From assembly GCF_020509005.1 (NCBI RefSeq), contig NC_063014.1, positions 5,456,001 to 5,520,000 on the forward strand: a DNA stretch of 64,000 nucleotides. The letters run 5' to 3'. Each line of letters begins with the position of its first letter. The first letter of the stretch is position 1. The notes under the pieces are model-generated. The model made no database searches and was not told the DNA's origin. It saw only the letters and a program-made list of their open reading frames with translations. The position numbers and the translations under genes were made by a program. This stretch comes from Fulvia fulva. Taxonomy: Eukaryota > Ascomycota > Dothideomycetes > Mycosphaerellales > Mycosphaerellaceae. Shown here piece by piece: positions 47,938-59,079 of this stretch.

Positions 47938-50910
47938 ATGGACGACCTCTACGACGAGTTTGGCAACTTCATCGGCGAGCCCGAGGAGCACAGCCAGGAG
48001 GAGGAGACGACGACGACGGCATACGATGGCGCGCAATATCTGCACGACGATGAGTCGCAAGCAGGTGCCGCCGCGCCCACCGGCCAGGAGATGATGGACA
48101 GAGACGATGAAGGCCCGTCGAATGCTGTGGTGCTGCACGAGGACAAGCAGTACTACCCCTCCGCCCCACAGATATACGGCCCCGGGGTCGAAACACTGGT
48201 GCAAGAGGAGGACACTCAGGCTCTGCAACAGCCCATTATTGCGCCTGTCGAACACAAGAACTTCACGGTCGAGGAGGACGACCTGCCACCCGTCTACTTT
48301 GATCGCGGCTTCATGGCCGATTTGATGAGCTTTCCGGAGCAAATACGAAACATTGCATTCTGCGGACATCTCCACCATGGCAAGACCAGCTTCATGGACG
48401 CATTGGTCAATCAGACTCACGACACATCCACGTTCTGGCAGGGCAAGACTGGCAAAGCGCGGGACGAGCTGATGAGGTATACCGACACACACATTCTGGA
48501 ACGGGAACGAGGACTGTCGGTCAAGGCCAGCCCGATGAGTTTGATGCTACAAGGCACACGAGGAAGGAGCCATCTGGTCAACATTATCGACACTCCTGGC
48601 CATGTCAACTTCGCCGACGAGCTTGCTGCTTCGCTGCGACTAGCCGACGGTGTTGTACTGGTAGTCGACGTGGTGGAGGGTGTGCAAGTCCAGACTGAGC
48701 TTGCCATCAAGCACGCTGTGCTTGATGGACTACCGCTCGTGCTCCTCATCAACAAGATGGATCGACTCATGCTCGAACTGAAGCTGCCACCTACCGATGC
48801 ATACTTCAAGCTCAAGCATGTAGTGGAAGACGTCAACACCCACATTGAGAACACGATCCCTGGCCAAGGCGAGAAGTTCCGCGTCAGTCCCGAGAAGGGC
48901 AACGTTGCGTTCGCTTGCAGCAGTATGGAATGGTCTTTCACCTTGCCATCGTTCGCGCGAATCTACGCGGAAAGCTACCCCAGCCCAGAGTTCGATGTGA
49001 CCGAGTTCAGTAAGCGGCTATGGGGCGACATCTACTTCAACCCTGGTTCGAGCAAGTTCACCCGAAAGGCTGTGGAGGAGCGTGCAAAGAGGAGTTTTGT
49101 ACACTTCGTGCTGGAGCCCATCTACAAGCTTTATTCGAGTACATTGTCAGAGTCGCCTGAAGATCTCGGAAAAACACTGCATGGTCTCGGCATATCGCTC
49201 AAGCCCAGTCAGCTCAAGGCCAATGCAAAGGACCTATTGAAGCTGGTATGCCAACAATTCTTCGGCCCGGCCGCAGGATTTGTCGACATGGTGGTGCAGC
49301 ACATTCCATCGCCTGTAGCAGGTGCGAAGCAGAAGCTGGGGAATTACTATACTGGCCCTCTCGACTCGAAGACAGCCATGTCGATGCTAGATTGCGACCC
49401 AGACGGACCACTTGTCATCCACGTTTCCAAGCTTCTCACAACACAAGACGCCAAGGGCTTCCACTCTTTTGGTCGTGTTATGTCTGGAACAGCGAAGCCT
49501 GGTCAGCAAGTCAGAGTGCTCGGCGAAAGCTACAGCATAGACGACGATGAAGACATGGTAAACGCGACTATCGAGAGCGTTGCTATCGCCGAGAGCCGCT
49601 ACAATGTACCTGTGTCTGGCATGCCTGCAGGCAACTTTGTGCTTCTCAGCGGCGTTGACAACTCGATCGTGAAGACGGCGACAATCGTGTCACCAAACCT
49701 GCCGGACGACGAAGCTGCGTACATCTTCAGGCCCATTGTTCACTTCTTCGAGAGTGTGTTCAAGGTGGCGGTCGAACCGATCAATCCCTCCGAATTGCCG
49801 AAGATGCTTGACGGTCTCCGCAAAATCAACAAATCATATCCACTCATCACGACGAAGGTCGAAGAAAGTGGTGAGCACGTTGTTCTCGGTACTGGTGAGC
49901 TATACATGGACTGCGTGCTCCACGATTTGCGCAGACTTTACGCACAAATGGAGATCAAGGTCTCTGATCCCGTGACGAGATTCTGCGAGACTTGCGTGGA
50001 CCAAAGTGCTATGAAGTGCTATGCTCTCACACCCAACAAGAAGAACAAGCTGACATTTGTCGCGGAACCTCTTGATGATGGCATCGCGCAAGATATTGAA
50101 TCTGGCAAAGTCAGCATCAAGGACCCTGTTCGCAAAGTCGGCAAGTTCTTCGAAGACAACTACGGCTACGACATCCTCGCTAGCCGAAATATCTGGGCTT
50201 TCGGACCGGACGACTCGAGTCCGAATATCCTACAAAACGACACGCTACCATCTGACGTCGACCAGAAGCTGCTGCGAAGTGTCAAGGACACCATCCGACA
50301 AGGTTTCGCGTGGGGTACGCGAGAAGGACCACTCTGCGAGGAGCCCATCCGGAATGTCAAGTTCAAGATCACGGACGTTGAGCTGGCATCCGAGGCAATC
50401 TTCCGAGGTGGTGGCCAGATCATTCCGACCGCACGACGAGCATGCTACAGCTCTTTCCTCATGGCTGGACCAAGACTGATGGAGCCAATGTACAGTTGTA
50501 ACATGCTCGGACCCGCCACCGCCGTATCATCACTATACACAGTCCTCGCACGACGAAGAGGTCACGTCCTAAGCGATGCGCCCGTGCCTGGCACACCACT
50601 TTACTCCGTCAAGGGTCTGATTCCCGTCATTGACAGTTTCGGCTTCGAGACAGATCTGAGGATCCACACACAAGGACAAGCCACCGTCTCGTTGGTCTTC
50701 GACCGATGGAATATCGTGCCGGGAGACCCGCTCGACAAGTCCATCAAGCTGAGACCACTAGAGCCAGCCTCCGCACAAGCAACAGCCAGAGACTTCGTTC
50801 TCAAGACGCGGAGGAGAAAGGGTCTCAGCGAAGACGTCACAGTTAGCAAATACGTCGAGCCCGAAATTATGAGGCAATTGAAGGAGACGGGCATGTTGGA
50901 TGGTGCATGA
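47938..50910 (+). CDS. SNU114: U5 snRNP GTPase Snu114 (EFTUD2 homologue)
   Basis: Single exon, 990 aa. The start MDDLYDEFGNFIG and the acidic N-terminal extension are diagnostic of Snu114 and separate it from EF-2. GTPase motifs: G1 GHLHHGKT (143-150), G3 DTPGH (218-222), G4 NKMD (272-275). EF-2-like domains II-V follow (VLGTGELYMDCVLHDLRR, the late IRNVKFKITDVELA and RRACYSSFLMAGPRLMEPMY). It acts in the spliceosome, controlling Brr2 during activation and disassembly. The gene is intact and intronless, unusual only in that its own product removes introns. Confidence 0.9.
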   Translation: MDDLYDEFGNFIGEPEEHSQEEETTTTAYDGAQYLHDDESQAGAAAPTGQEMMDRDDEGPSNAVVLHEDKQYYPSAPQIYGPGVETLVQEEDTQALQQPIIAPVEHKNFTVEEDDLPPVYFDRGFMADLMSFPEQIRNIAFCGHLHHGKTSFMDALVNQTHDTSTFWQGKTGKARDELMRYTDTHILERERGLSVKASPMSLMLQGTRGRSHLVNIIDTPGHVNFADELAASLRLADGVVLVVDVVEGVQVQTELAIKHAVLDGLPLVLLINKMDRLMLELKLPPTDAYFKLKHVVEDVNTHIENTIPGQGEKFRVSPEKGNVAFACSSMEWSFTLPSFARIYAESYPSPEFDVTEFSKRLWGDIYFNPGSSKFTRKAVEERAKRSFVHFVLEPIYKLYSSTLSESPEDLGKTLHGLGISLKPSQLKANAKDLLKLVCQQFFGPAAGFVDMVVQHIPSPVAGAKQKLGNYYTGPLDSKTAMSMLDCDPDGPLVIHVSKLLTTQDAKGFHSFGRVMSGTAKPGQQVRVLGESYSIDDDEDMVNATIESVAIAESRYNVPVSGMPAGNFVLLSGVDNSIVKTATIVSPNLPDDEAAYIFRPIVHFFESVFKVAVEPINPSELPKMLDGLRKINKSYPLITTKVEESGEHVVLGTGELYMDCVLHDLRRLYAQMEIKVSDPVTRFCETCVDQSAMKCYALTPNKKNKLTFVAEPLDDGIAQDIESGKVSIKDPVRKVGKFFEDNYGYDILASRNIWAFGPDDSSPNILQNDTLPSDVDQKLLRSVKDTIRQGFAWGTREGPLCEEPIRNVKFKITDVELASEAIFRGGGQIIPTARRACYSSFLMAGPRLMEPMYSCNMLGPATAVSSLYTVLARRRGHVLSDAPVPGTPLYSVKGLIPVIDSFGFETDLRIHTQGQATVSLVFDRWNIVPGDPLDKSIKLRPLEPASAQATARDFVLKTRRRKGLSEDVTVSKYVEPEIMRQLKETGMLDGA

Positions 50911-53900
50911 AAGGGCGGCATTTGATCGTCAAAACAAGAGTTTCAGGGGTACACGCGGCTCGGCACACCATCCCCGGCTCGGCTGTTGAGGCACCACGGT
51001 CCGGCATGCTGAAACGACCACGGCATATGTGTAAACGACTGGGTTCGCTTGCTCGAGGATGTGCAGAGACTAAGGGTAGTACTTCGGACACGGCATACTG
51101 AACAAGGTCAGTCCCGGCAGATGCCGACCCATGGCTGGGGCGGCAGGAAGAAGGACGCCACGTGCGACAGGCCATTGCAGGGGAGATATCAACAACGAGC
51201 TTGATTTCGGATTGGGCAGTGACGGCTTGGAAGGAAGAAGCAAGAATTTCGGAGTCACTGGCGTCAACATCACGAGTGAGTGAGTGAGTGATGGCCCGGT
51301 CGATCTCCACGGCGTCACTCCTCGGACTCTTCACATAGCACAGACGAACAGTAGCGTGGCGCAGATGAGTACCAATGAGAGCAGCCATCGCAGAAGCGAC
51401 CATATCAACTGCATGAATTCGATGCACACCCCATGGGCAAACACCGCGCTGAAGTCCCGATGGACCCATTCCGTATCGTGTCGTTGTCCACTGACTGCAT
51501 ACAGGCAATGTACCACTCCAGTACGCGACGCTCTTTAGCGTCGATGACCTGAGAACGAAGGAAGGTTCGATGTCGTAGAAGGCGCCGCTGTGGATTGCCG
51601 CCGGGGTAGTAAATGCTGCTCGTGTGGCTCTCATCATCATCATAAAGATGCTGCAGCTCAAGGTAGCATACATCGTGATTCCTCGGCATGGACCGCTTCT
51701 GGTGTGAGGCCTAGATAGAAGTGGTAGATGGACAAATCATTCCACTGAGCACGACTACGAGATCTCGCTGTCAAGAGCAACGTAGAAGTCATCGCTGTTC
51801 GATAGGCTTGCTTGACGCATGGGCGTACGCCTTGTTCGACTACAGTCCGCATGTGGTGAGTGTTCATCGCCACAAGGCGACATTGTCTAGTGTCGACGGT
51901 CAGTATGCCCAATGGCGTTCGCCCAGCGTGATCTGTTCCTGGGAAAGGCAGGTCGTGCATTGATGGATCAAGCAGAAAGTCTCGTGAACACGGCCTAGCA
52001 AATACCACATCGAGCAGGTTCGTGCATCGGACTGTCTTGCAATCGTTGTCTCGAAAGGGGAAGTGTACGATGCCAAGAATGAACATTCCTTAGTGTTGAT
52101 GCTGAGGGTACCAATGAGTGTAAGACGTAGCCAGGTCGCTGGATGAGGTCAGGTCTCAGCATGCTGTATGGAGAAGGTGTGGGACGGCGCCGATGGTGGT
52201 CTCCGTGTGTGGCAAGTTAGTCCGTGATATGGCCATAAGAGGAGTGTTTACGATCAGGTTCGTGGTCGTTTGGTGGCCTTTCCTTGGTCAAGGCATAGCA
52301 GGGCAATGTCCCGGATAGGTGAATGGACGTGGCCTAAAAGTGACATTCATTAGCGCCGAGAAGGACATTCCCAATGGCAGAAGAGAGTGTTGAGCAGGTT
52401 CGGCTCATGTGGACGCAGTCATTGCTGAGTCGTCAGTGACTTCTTGATGCAGATAGTGTATTGCGTCGATAAGGGAGCTACGTCTGTTTCGGGATAGCGG
52501 CAGGAGCTTGGTGAGCCGGAGACCGCCCTGAAGATCATGTCTGAGGTGTTGTGACCTGGTGCACCGTCAGAAGACATCGAGCAACATCCAAGATAGGTCA
52601 ATGGACGGAGCCAAGAACTGACATTCCGTAGCGTCGACGATGAGAATACCAATAGCCAGAGGCCATGATGCAATGAAGTGGGCATAGATAGCATAGACCA
52701 GTGCACCGAGTGTCGTAGGAACATTTGCCAGATGGAGTAAATGTACAAAAGTCTCTCATGGACTAAGATCTGCATGCGTTAGCGTCATGACCGATGCCCA
52801 GAAAGGAAAGTGCTGCATGAGGATGTCTCCATAGAGGAACTGGACAAGGTTGACAAGGTGACAGAATTCAGCGTGGCGTGAGTGACTGCGAATGACGGTA
52901 CCGGTGCCTGGTGGGCGCATCGCAACATGCATGCGAAGATGTGCAGTTGCCAGTGAGCAGGAAGCCTGGTTGAATCAAGCACAAGCAGGTGGCTAGGGAA
53001 GCCCGTGCATACCTTATGCTGTACTAGGCTCGAGATCTGGTGACATGCCGCTAGTGAGGCGGATGCCAACCCACTGCCTCGAAAGGGTATTATCTGTTCA
53101 CACAGCATGGCGAGGAATGTCGTACTGATCACTGATCATTCAGCAGCGGCCGAAGACCGCAGCTTTGCTGGGTTTCTGGCGGTGCTCCGAGGAGACGTTG
53201 GAGACGTTGGCGACCAAGACCGCAATACAATGCTGAGCCTCGCTGGCACAACATGGCTACAGGGGGGCACTGTACGTTACCATGCTTGCCCCAGTCAGAC
53301 CACCACCCGTACCGCGTCGGACAAAGTCCAGACTTGCGCATTGCTTAGCGCGACTTCGTCAACCTCGAATGGCATTCTTTCCCGGGCAACTGCCACAGGA
53401 CAGGCATATGTAGAGTCAGAAGAATGATACCCCGCTCTAGGAGCTGGAGGTTCGACGCGCGGCAGCAGCGACCAGCCCACGAACTGGCTCTCGTATGGAC
53501 GTGTTCGTGATGCCGAAAGAAGAAGTCACAAATTCTTCCTCTGGTGCGCTTTCCGAATCTGGGCACAGGACGAATGCAGGCATTGAAGGAGCGTCGTAAC
53601 ACGCGATGCGGATCGATATGCCGTGTCGAACTTGACGAGTGCCATCTTCCGAGGTTGATGCCCTCATCCTGTCTCTGCTTCCACGTCTCGTCACTGTTGT
53701 TCATCTCGCCGTTGCACAGTTCAGAGACGTGCAAGTACCGCTCTTTTGCACGCGAACAGTGTGCTTGGCAGCGATCTGGAGTGGCGGGCAACATCAATGA
53801 TGAAGCATTCCGCCTAAGCGACGAGATGAGGACGTGATCCTGGCTCTGCCATGGCATCAGGTAGATGTAAGTTGCAGGTTGCGAAGAGAGTCAATCTGGA

Positions 53901-54295
53901 AGATTACCAGCTCTTATCTCACGAGCTCAGACAGATGGCACTACGCTCTTTATGGCCGCAGGTACAGTCCTCACCATCCGCCACTACTTCGTCTATATCG
54001 ATCGAGGAAACGTCCTAGAGAGCGAGTTCCATTGCTGCAGCATCGTGAGCATTCCGCGATGTAGTGCACGAGCTGCTAGCGAGATGGTCCGCACCAATCC
54101 TTTCACATGCAAGGTACATGTGCGCGAGATATGCCACGTCACAATGATGAACACCCACCCAAGACCCGGCCTGTCAATAGAACGGCACTTCTCTCACCTC
54201 ATCAGCTGAGCCTCTCGCCAAAATAACGACTGACCACACCCCTCACAACAACCACAACAACAACCCCCATCGAACCCACCCATCCCACCACAACC
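50911..54295. other. 3.4-kb gene-poor region with degenerate repeats
   Basis: The longest frame (minus strand, 50867-51673) overlaps the end of SNU114 and has no recognisable domain. A GAGT tetranucleotide run lies at about 51275-51290, and a GGAGACGTT repeat near 53190-53210. Degenerate direct repeats are listed separately. Confidence 0.5.
51852..52806. repeat. Four to five degenerate direct repeats
   Basis: A core of the form GACATTC.tTAGcGtcGA..g...T.CCAATgg occurs at 51878-51915, 52081-52118, 52342-52377, 52620-52657 and, weakly, 52771-52806. Units 3 and 4 also share the upstream arm (gataggt.aatggacg.) at 52314 and 52592; unit 2 has a weaker one at 52053. Spacing is irregular (203, 261, 278, 151 bp). 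All copies point the same way. Their nature is unknown: old tandem duplication, repeated exon or regulatory array. Confidence 0.65.
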
Positions 54296-54857
54296 ATGTC
54301 CCCCTCCACCATAAACTACCCCCTGCTCTCCATCCCCGCCTACTACATCTTCTCCCTTCTCCCGCACATCTACGCCGGCGCCCTCCTCTCCTCCAACGGC
54401 TACAAAGTCAACAACGCCAACCCCAAAGCCTCGCTTGCCCCCTCCGCCGTGCAGGGAAAGGTCCCCGATGCAGTCTACCAGAAATACCAAAGAGCCGAGA
54501 ACGCACAGAGCAACAGCCTGGAACAACTCCCTCTTTACGCTGTAGCCGTGCTGGCTAGTGTGATTGCGGAGAGGAGCACGGCGAGGGGATTGGGGAATGT
54601 TGTTGCTGTGGAGGATGTTACGGGCTTGACGGGGTTTATTGGGGCTTTTATGGTTGTGAGGTGAATTTGGACATGAAGATAAACAGACATGATGATGGGT
54701 GGGACCATGTGGCTGACAGTGTTATAGGGCGGCGTATATGGTCTCGTACGTGCAGATTGCGGACCACAGCAAGTCTTTCATCAGGAGTACATTTTGGGTT
54801 ATTGGAGCTGGACTTTCGGCGTACCAGATCTACAAGGCCGCGGCCATCATCGGATAA
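54296..54857 (+). CDS. MAPEG-family membrane protein
   Basis: Exons 54296-54660 and 54728-54857 (67-bp intron, GTGAAT..TAG) give 164 aa. Four hydrophobic segments: LLSIPAYYIFSLLPHIYAG, LPLYAVAVLASVIA, LTGFIGAFMVV and VIGAGLSAYQI. The AENAQSNSLEQLPLYA stretch matches the MAPEG signature of helix 2 (RaxxNxxE-like). MAPEG proteins include microsomal glutathione transferases and leukotriene/prostaglandin synthases, in the ER membrane. Fungal members are mostly uncharacterised. The gene appears intact and the splice phase fits. Confidence 0.8.
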
Positions 54858-55001
54858 GCATCTATGCCGCTTGCTGAGGATGTTTTGAGGGAATGTATTG
54901 GGAGCTAGGTATCTCGGAGCTAATGATCCACAAGATCTCAAAAATAACATGAACTCAATACCAGAAAAGCGACCCTTACTGAAGTACCACACATTCCGCT
55001 A

Positions 55002-55590
55002 CTAGATTGAAGAGATGGGATGACCGGGGGACTTATAGCACGTCCCAGCTTTCCATACATGCGTCACATGTTCCGGCTCATCCAAAATCTCAATATCGTT
55101 CAACGGATTCTCGTCCAGTGCAATAAAATCAGCATCAAACCCTACCTTCAACTGTCCAGCCTTCGGCCCTTGTGGCCCAAGCGTCAAAGGACCATTCGCC
55201 GTCGCCGCCTCAATAGCCTGCAACGGACTCATCCCAGCCTTGACAAGATACACAAGCTCTCTCCCATTCCTGCCATAAGTATAGACATTGTTCCCAGGCA
55301 CGAAGCCAGGAATATCGCAGCTGATGGCGATAGGTACCCCCCTCTTGATCGCCAGCTTCAACGCATTCCAATGTGCTTCAGCAAGCTTGTGAAGTTTTCT
55401 GTAGCCGGAGGGATCGAAGAAGCCTTTACTGAGCTCGAGGCCGATCTCGATGATGGTTCTAGTGGGTACGAACATTGCCTTCTTCTCGAGCATGAGGTCG
55501 CAGATTTCCTCGTCGAGGTAGGAGCCATGTTCGATGGTCTTTACTCCCGCTTTGAGAGCGGCTAGTATGCCTAGCTTGCCGTGACGGTGA
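55002..55590 (-). pseudogene. Amidohydrolase, C-terminal fragment
   Basis: The minus-strand frame shows the second half of an imidazolonepropionase-like/prolidase amidohydrolase: HGKLGILAALKAGVKTIEHG, DEEICDLMLEKKAMFVPT, the catalytic-Asp region ISCDIPGF and GPLTLGPQGPKAGQLKVGFDAD. It ends normally. The first ~200-250 residues, with the HxH metal ligands, are missing. Similarity begins about 55590, within 10 bp of the stop codon of the neighbouring gene (55597), so the breakpoint abuts that gene. The frame opens upstream only as unrelated sequence inside the neighbour. It is a truncated relic, not a functional enzyme. Confidence 0.75.
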
Positions 55591-55596
55591 TCTTGA

Positions 55597-56325
55597 TCAT
55601 AGATTTGTTGGTGTCCACTTGAAGTGTTTCGCCTTCTCGCGTCGCTCTTTCCATGCTGCAAGATCGTTGCTTATCACCGGGACGGCCTTGCCATATCGGA
55701 AGATGTGGCCGTAATGGCGCACATTTGGACTGTAGCCGTTGAAGGTTCTCACCAACTCTTCTCCACTTAGTGGCTCTACATGAGCTCTTTGGCACGTTCC
55801 ATGTACTTTGCGACAATGTTCTGTCAAACCAGACATGCCGGCGAAAAATTCTCCCGTCTCAAAGTCCGCGTTTGCGTCGCACAATAAGCATGAGATGAGC
55901 GCAAACTCATCGCTGTGGACTTTGCTTGCAGCTATGTTGCCAGGCAGCTCAAAGAAGTCATCGTCGAAGCCATCTTCGGCTTCTCCAGGCTCTATAGGCC
56001 TAATCGTAGCGCCATCTGCTGGCTGTATACCGCCTCGAAGTCTGGCGATGTCTTCGGGGGTCAGATTGCGGATAACACGTAGGGCCAACTCGGCCTCAGC
56101 ATCCTTAGGATGTTGGCGGCCGTGGATTCTTGCGATGTGCCTTGGCAAAGACTCAGCTCCGTGCTCCCAAACATCGCCGTTGGCAGGCTTGTTGGCATGG
56201 CATGCCCAGCAAGCAGTCTCCCAATACTCTCCATACATCCAGATGACGCTCGGATGGCGCTCGTTGAGGTGTTGGCCGTTTGGCGGCTCCTGCCCGTCCG
56301 GGTGCGTATACTGCGTGGTCGCCAT
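55597..56325 (-). CDS. Hypothetical protein with two Cys2His2-like clusters
   Basis: I start at MATTQYTHPDGQEPP (56325), giving 242 aa; an in-frame ATG at 56565 would make 322 aa with an unusual N-terminus. Two clusters have zinc-finger-like spacing: CWACH with RHIARIHG, and CLLCDANADFETGEF with TEHCRKVHG. Between them are acidic stretches (EAEDGFDDDFFELPG). It ends in a Lys/Glu-rich tail (WKERREKAKHFKW). It may bind zinc and nucleic acid, but I recognise no named family. Its stop codon touches the breakpoint of the amidohydrolase fragment. Confidence 0.6.
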   Translation of the reverse strand: MATTQYTHPDGQEPPNGQHLNERHPSVIWMYGEYWETACWACHANKPANGDVWEHGAESLPRHIARIHGRQHPKDAEAELALRVIRNLTPEDIARLRGGIQPADGATIRPIEPGEAEDGFDDDFFELPGNIAASKVHSDEFALISCLLCDANADFETGEFFAGMSGLTEHCRKVHGTCQRAHVEPLSGEELVRTFNGYSPNVRHYGHIFRYGKAVPVISNDLAAWKERREKAKHFKWTPTNL

Positions 56326-57903
56326 ACTAGCTGGAATTGGGTCGTGGCATGTCAACAAGAGATGTGCAATTGGCAAAATGTACGGTAGTGGCAGAAAAAG
56401 ACGCGTGTAGTTGCGTTTGGGACTTCTACGTGAGGTTTCATACACTTCGAATTCGGCCATTCTCACCTGTGCTTTCCGATTTCGCGTCTCGACAAACGCC
56501 GTTTGCTCGAGTCTCCAAATCATGCAGTCGTGGCAAGTAGACGTCGCATCTTTGTGCTGCTCCATCTTGAGTGCCTGTCGTGAGGAAAAAGAATAGCGAT
56601 CAAACCGTTACAGGGTTGTGATTTGTGGGTGTCCACGTTGACTCGAGTGGCTGCGGCTGCTGGACAAAAAGATCGCATATCTACTGTATGTCAGCCGGAG
56701 AGCACGAACGAATTGCATAAGTACGTAGAAAGGGCCAAAAGAAATGGCACATCACCACGGGACATGGGGATGCCATGTGGGTGGATCGAACTCATGTTCG
56801 ACACGACCGTACTGTATGTAGCCTAATCAAGTTGTGACTACCCCAAGCTGCTTTCTCTCCGCTGATTCGCAGATGAGAGCAATCTTTTAATACATGTACC
56901 TTCACAAGCAGAGTGCCGAGGTTCAACCGGAGGCATGCAGAACGTGCACACATGCACGCTCTCCAACAGGACAGTGTACACGACCGGTAACGTCCCAACC
57001 GCGTCGCATGACGAGTAGCTCCAGACGTGCCCCCACGAGGAGGCTTGCATCATCCTCTCGATGGTACAGTATCTTGTGTCAGGCCAGAGGGTCCCTTACG
57101 CCCAGGCTCTCTCCCTGTACTCAAACGGTGACACTGTGTATCATCTCAGTTCTTCCCGCTCTTGAAGTCTTATATGATTATCGAAGCCTGATTGTCTTTT
57201 TGCTATGATATCGTGCCCGGAGGCGCTTGGTCGTCGGTGTCGCCATCTAAAGCTGCCGGGAACAAACTCCATCGATCGTGCAGTAAGAGCACGTGTAAGG
57301 CTCGGAGCCATCTGTGATATTGTGAGTACTCGAGTTGCGCCATCGACGGGATCGTAGCAGTAGAAAACAAGAGACGACGTGAGTGTCAGAGTCAGAGTGA
57401 AAGTCGACGGCAAGGCGTGAAGTACGACCCGGGATGCTTGGCAAAGTGGATTCTGAACATCTTCAACTTCGACATCTTCGGAACAATTCACCTCCCAATC
57501 TGCAGGATACATCTACGACTGAAGTGCAATCACCGCGAATATCGGTCTCGATACGTCGTCTCGATATGTCGTCTATACGAAGCCCTGAACAAGTCGTCTT
57601 GCCCTCTATATGGAGTCGCTGTTCAGCACAATGTACGCGTCCGAAGGAGCAACACAATCATGGCACGGCGTAAATTTCTGTGCTCTGTACCCTATCTCGT
57701 GCCCCGTCGATTTATACCAATACATCAAGGCACATTAGCATCTACTTCTAGCTCATGAATCTTGAGAAGTCGCGTCAGCATGCAAAGGAGATACCTGAAG
57801 CCTTACAGACTGGTTGGCTTAGCTCGTGTGCTATGCATCACCAGGCAAGCATAATCATGAGGCCGGTTGATCCCGGCCCAGAGTCGCCATCAAGATCAAG
57901 TGA
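56326..57903. other. 1.5-kb intergenic region, no gene seen
   Basis: Frames of 60-123 codons on both strands lack recognisable motifs. It separates the Cys/His gene from the DUF7580 relic. Confidence 0.45.
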
Positions 57904-58797
57904 GACATAGGCTTGACCCCAAGACTATCGAGCTGGTCGATTGAGGAAGCCGATTTCGTCTTGATCAACAACGACTCAGATGATGAGGACCTCGCCGCCC
58001 CATGACGGATTCGTTTTGATTCTCGTGGCCCGAAGATGTTCAAGAAGCCCGTCCAGAATGTGCAAGAGATACATGATCTTTGCCTCGGTCTTGAGTCACT
58101 GCGGGTTACCCAGCCCAATTGCGAGATCTGTCTCGGTTACCTTGCTAATAAAGCGAAGAAGGCGCGACACGGGCTGTAATTGCAAGGGAGAGCGCTCTTG
58201 AAGACTGCGAGAGCCTCAACAGTAACGCTCACGCAGGTCCTCGACCGGAGCAGCGGCCTGAGGATCAGTTTCGAAGACAGGAGATGTCTTGCTCTGGCTC
58301 TAGCATCTGGTACGCTGCGAGTGTATGGAATGGAGTGGCTCCCAGAGCATTGGAGCAAGGATAAGATCGTACTCTTCAAGAGGGCAAATGGTTCAGTGGC
58401 CGGCCATCCTTTCATCACCGCGGAGCTCACGAAAGCTCAAGGCCAGGTCCTTCAAAACGCGGTTCCGAGCAGATCACACAGCTTGATAAGGAACCAGGAG
58501 GTATTCTGTTTTGGCCTAGTACTGATCGAGATTGCTCTAGGGAAGTCTTTCGAAGAGCTGAGAGCTCCTGGCACACCAAAGGATCCACTGTGCGACCTGA
58601 GTGAAGCGGCTCGATTGGAGGAGGAAGTATACCTGACCGCAGGTCTTCGTTATGGCGACGTAGTCCGGAGATGTATTCGATGCGACTTCGGTGAGCGCGA
58701 TAATGGATGGGACGACCCAGCCTTCAGGAAGAAGTTCTACGAGGGTGTTGTTGCTGAGCTCGCACAGGATACGGCAGACCTCGAGCATTTGCGATGA
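57904..58797 (+). pseudogene. DUF7580-domain protein relic (HeLo-associated type)
   Basis: One frame carries the order usual for DUF7580: ADFVLINNDSDDEDL, FDSRGPKMFKKPVQN, IHDLCLGLESL, CLGYLANK, HGL, then EDRRCLALALASGTLRVYG, SLIRNQEVFCFGLVLIEIALGK, LRYGDVVRRCIRCDFG and a normal end. It is interrupted in frame by TGA (about 57998-58000) and TAA (58177-58179), both inside conserved blocks. The 5' part, where such proteins often have a HeLo or prion-inhibition domain, is missing. These proteins are often linked to fungal incompatibility or cell death. The TGA could be CGA changed by a transition; the TAA is not a typical RIP product. Confidence 0.7.
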
Positions 58798-59079
58798 CGG
58801 GATGCATTAGATCGATGTGGATTGTACTCTCGCAGTTCCGGCAATGATTGTATAATCAAGACGTGAGGGCCCTATTAAACGACCTTGAGGACCTGGCCAA
58901 ACACGACACATTCGAAAGCTCTCATCAAGGCCATTCCAACGATCTACAAAGCAGGCCACTGCCCCTAGAATTGAGGGAGTTCTACCTCATTCAATTTGGA
59001 CAGCTTGAAGTTCTCTTCACCCTGTTTCTTCAGCTCCAAACGCCGCGGATGTGCCTAGCTACATTAGGCAACTCCTAGG

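Noticed and set aside
50867..51673. 268-codon minus-strand frame after SNU114
   Set aside because: It overlaps the SNU114 3' end, has no recognisable domain and no convincing start context; long chance frames occur opposite coding regions.
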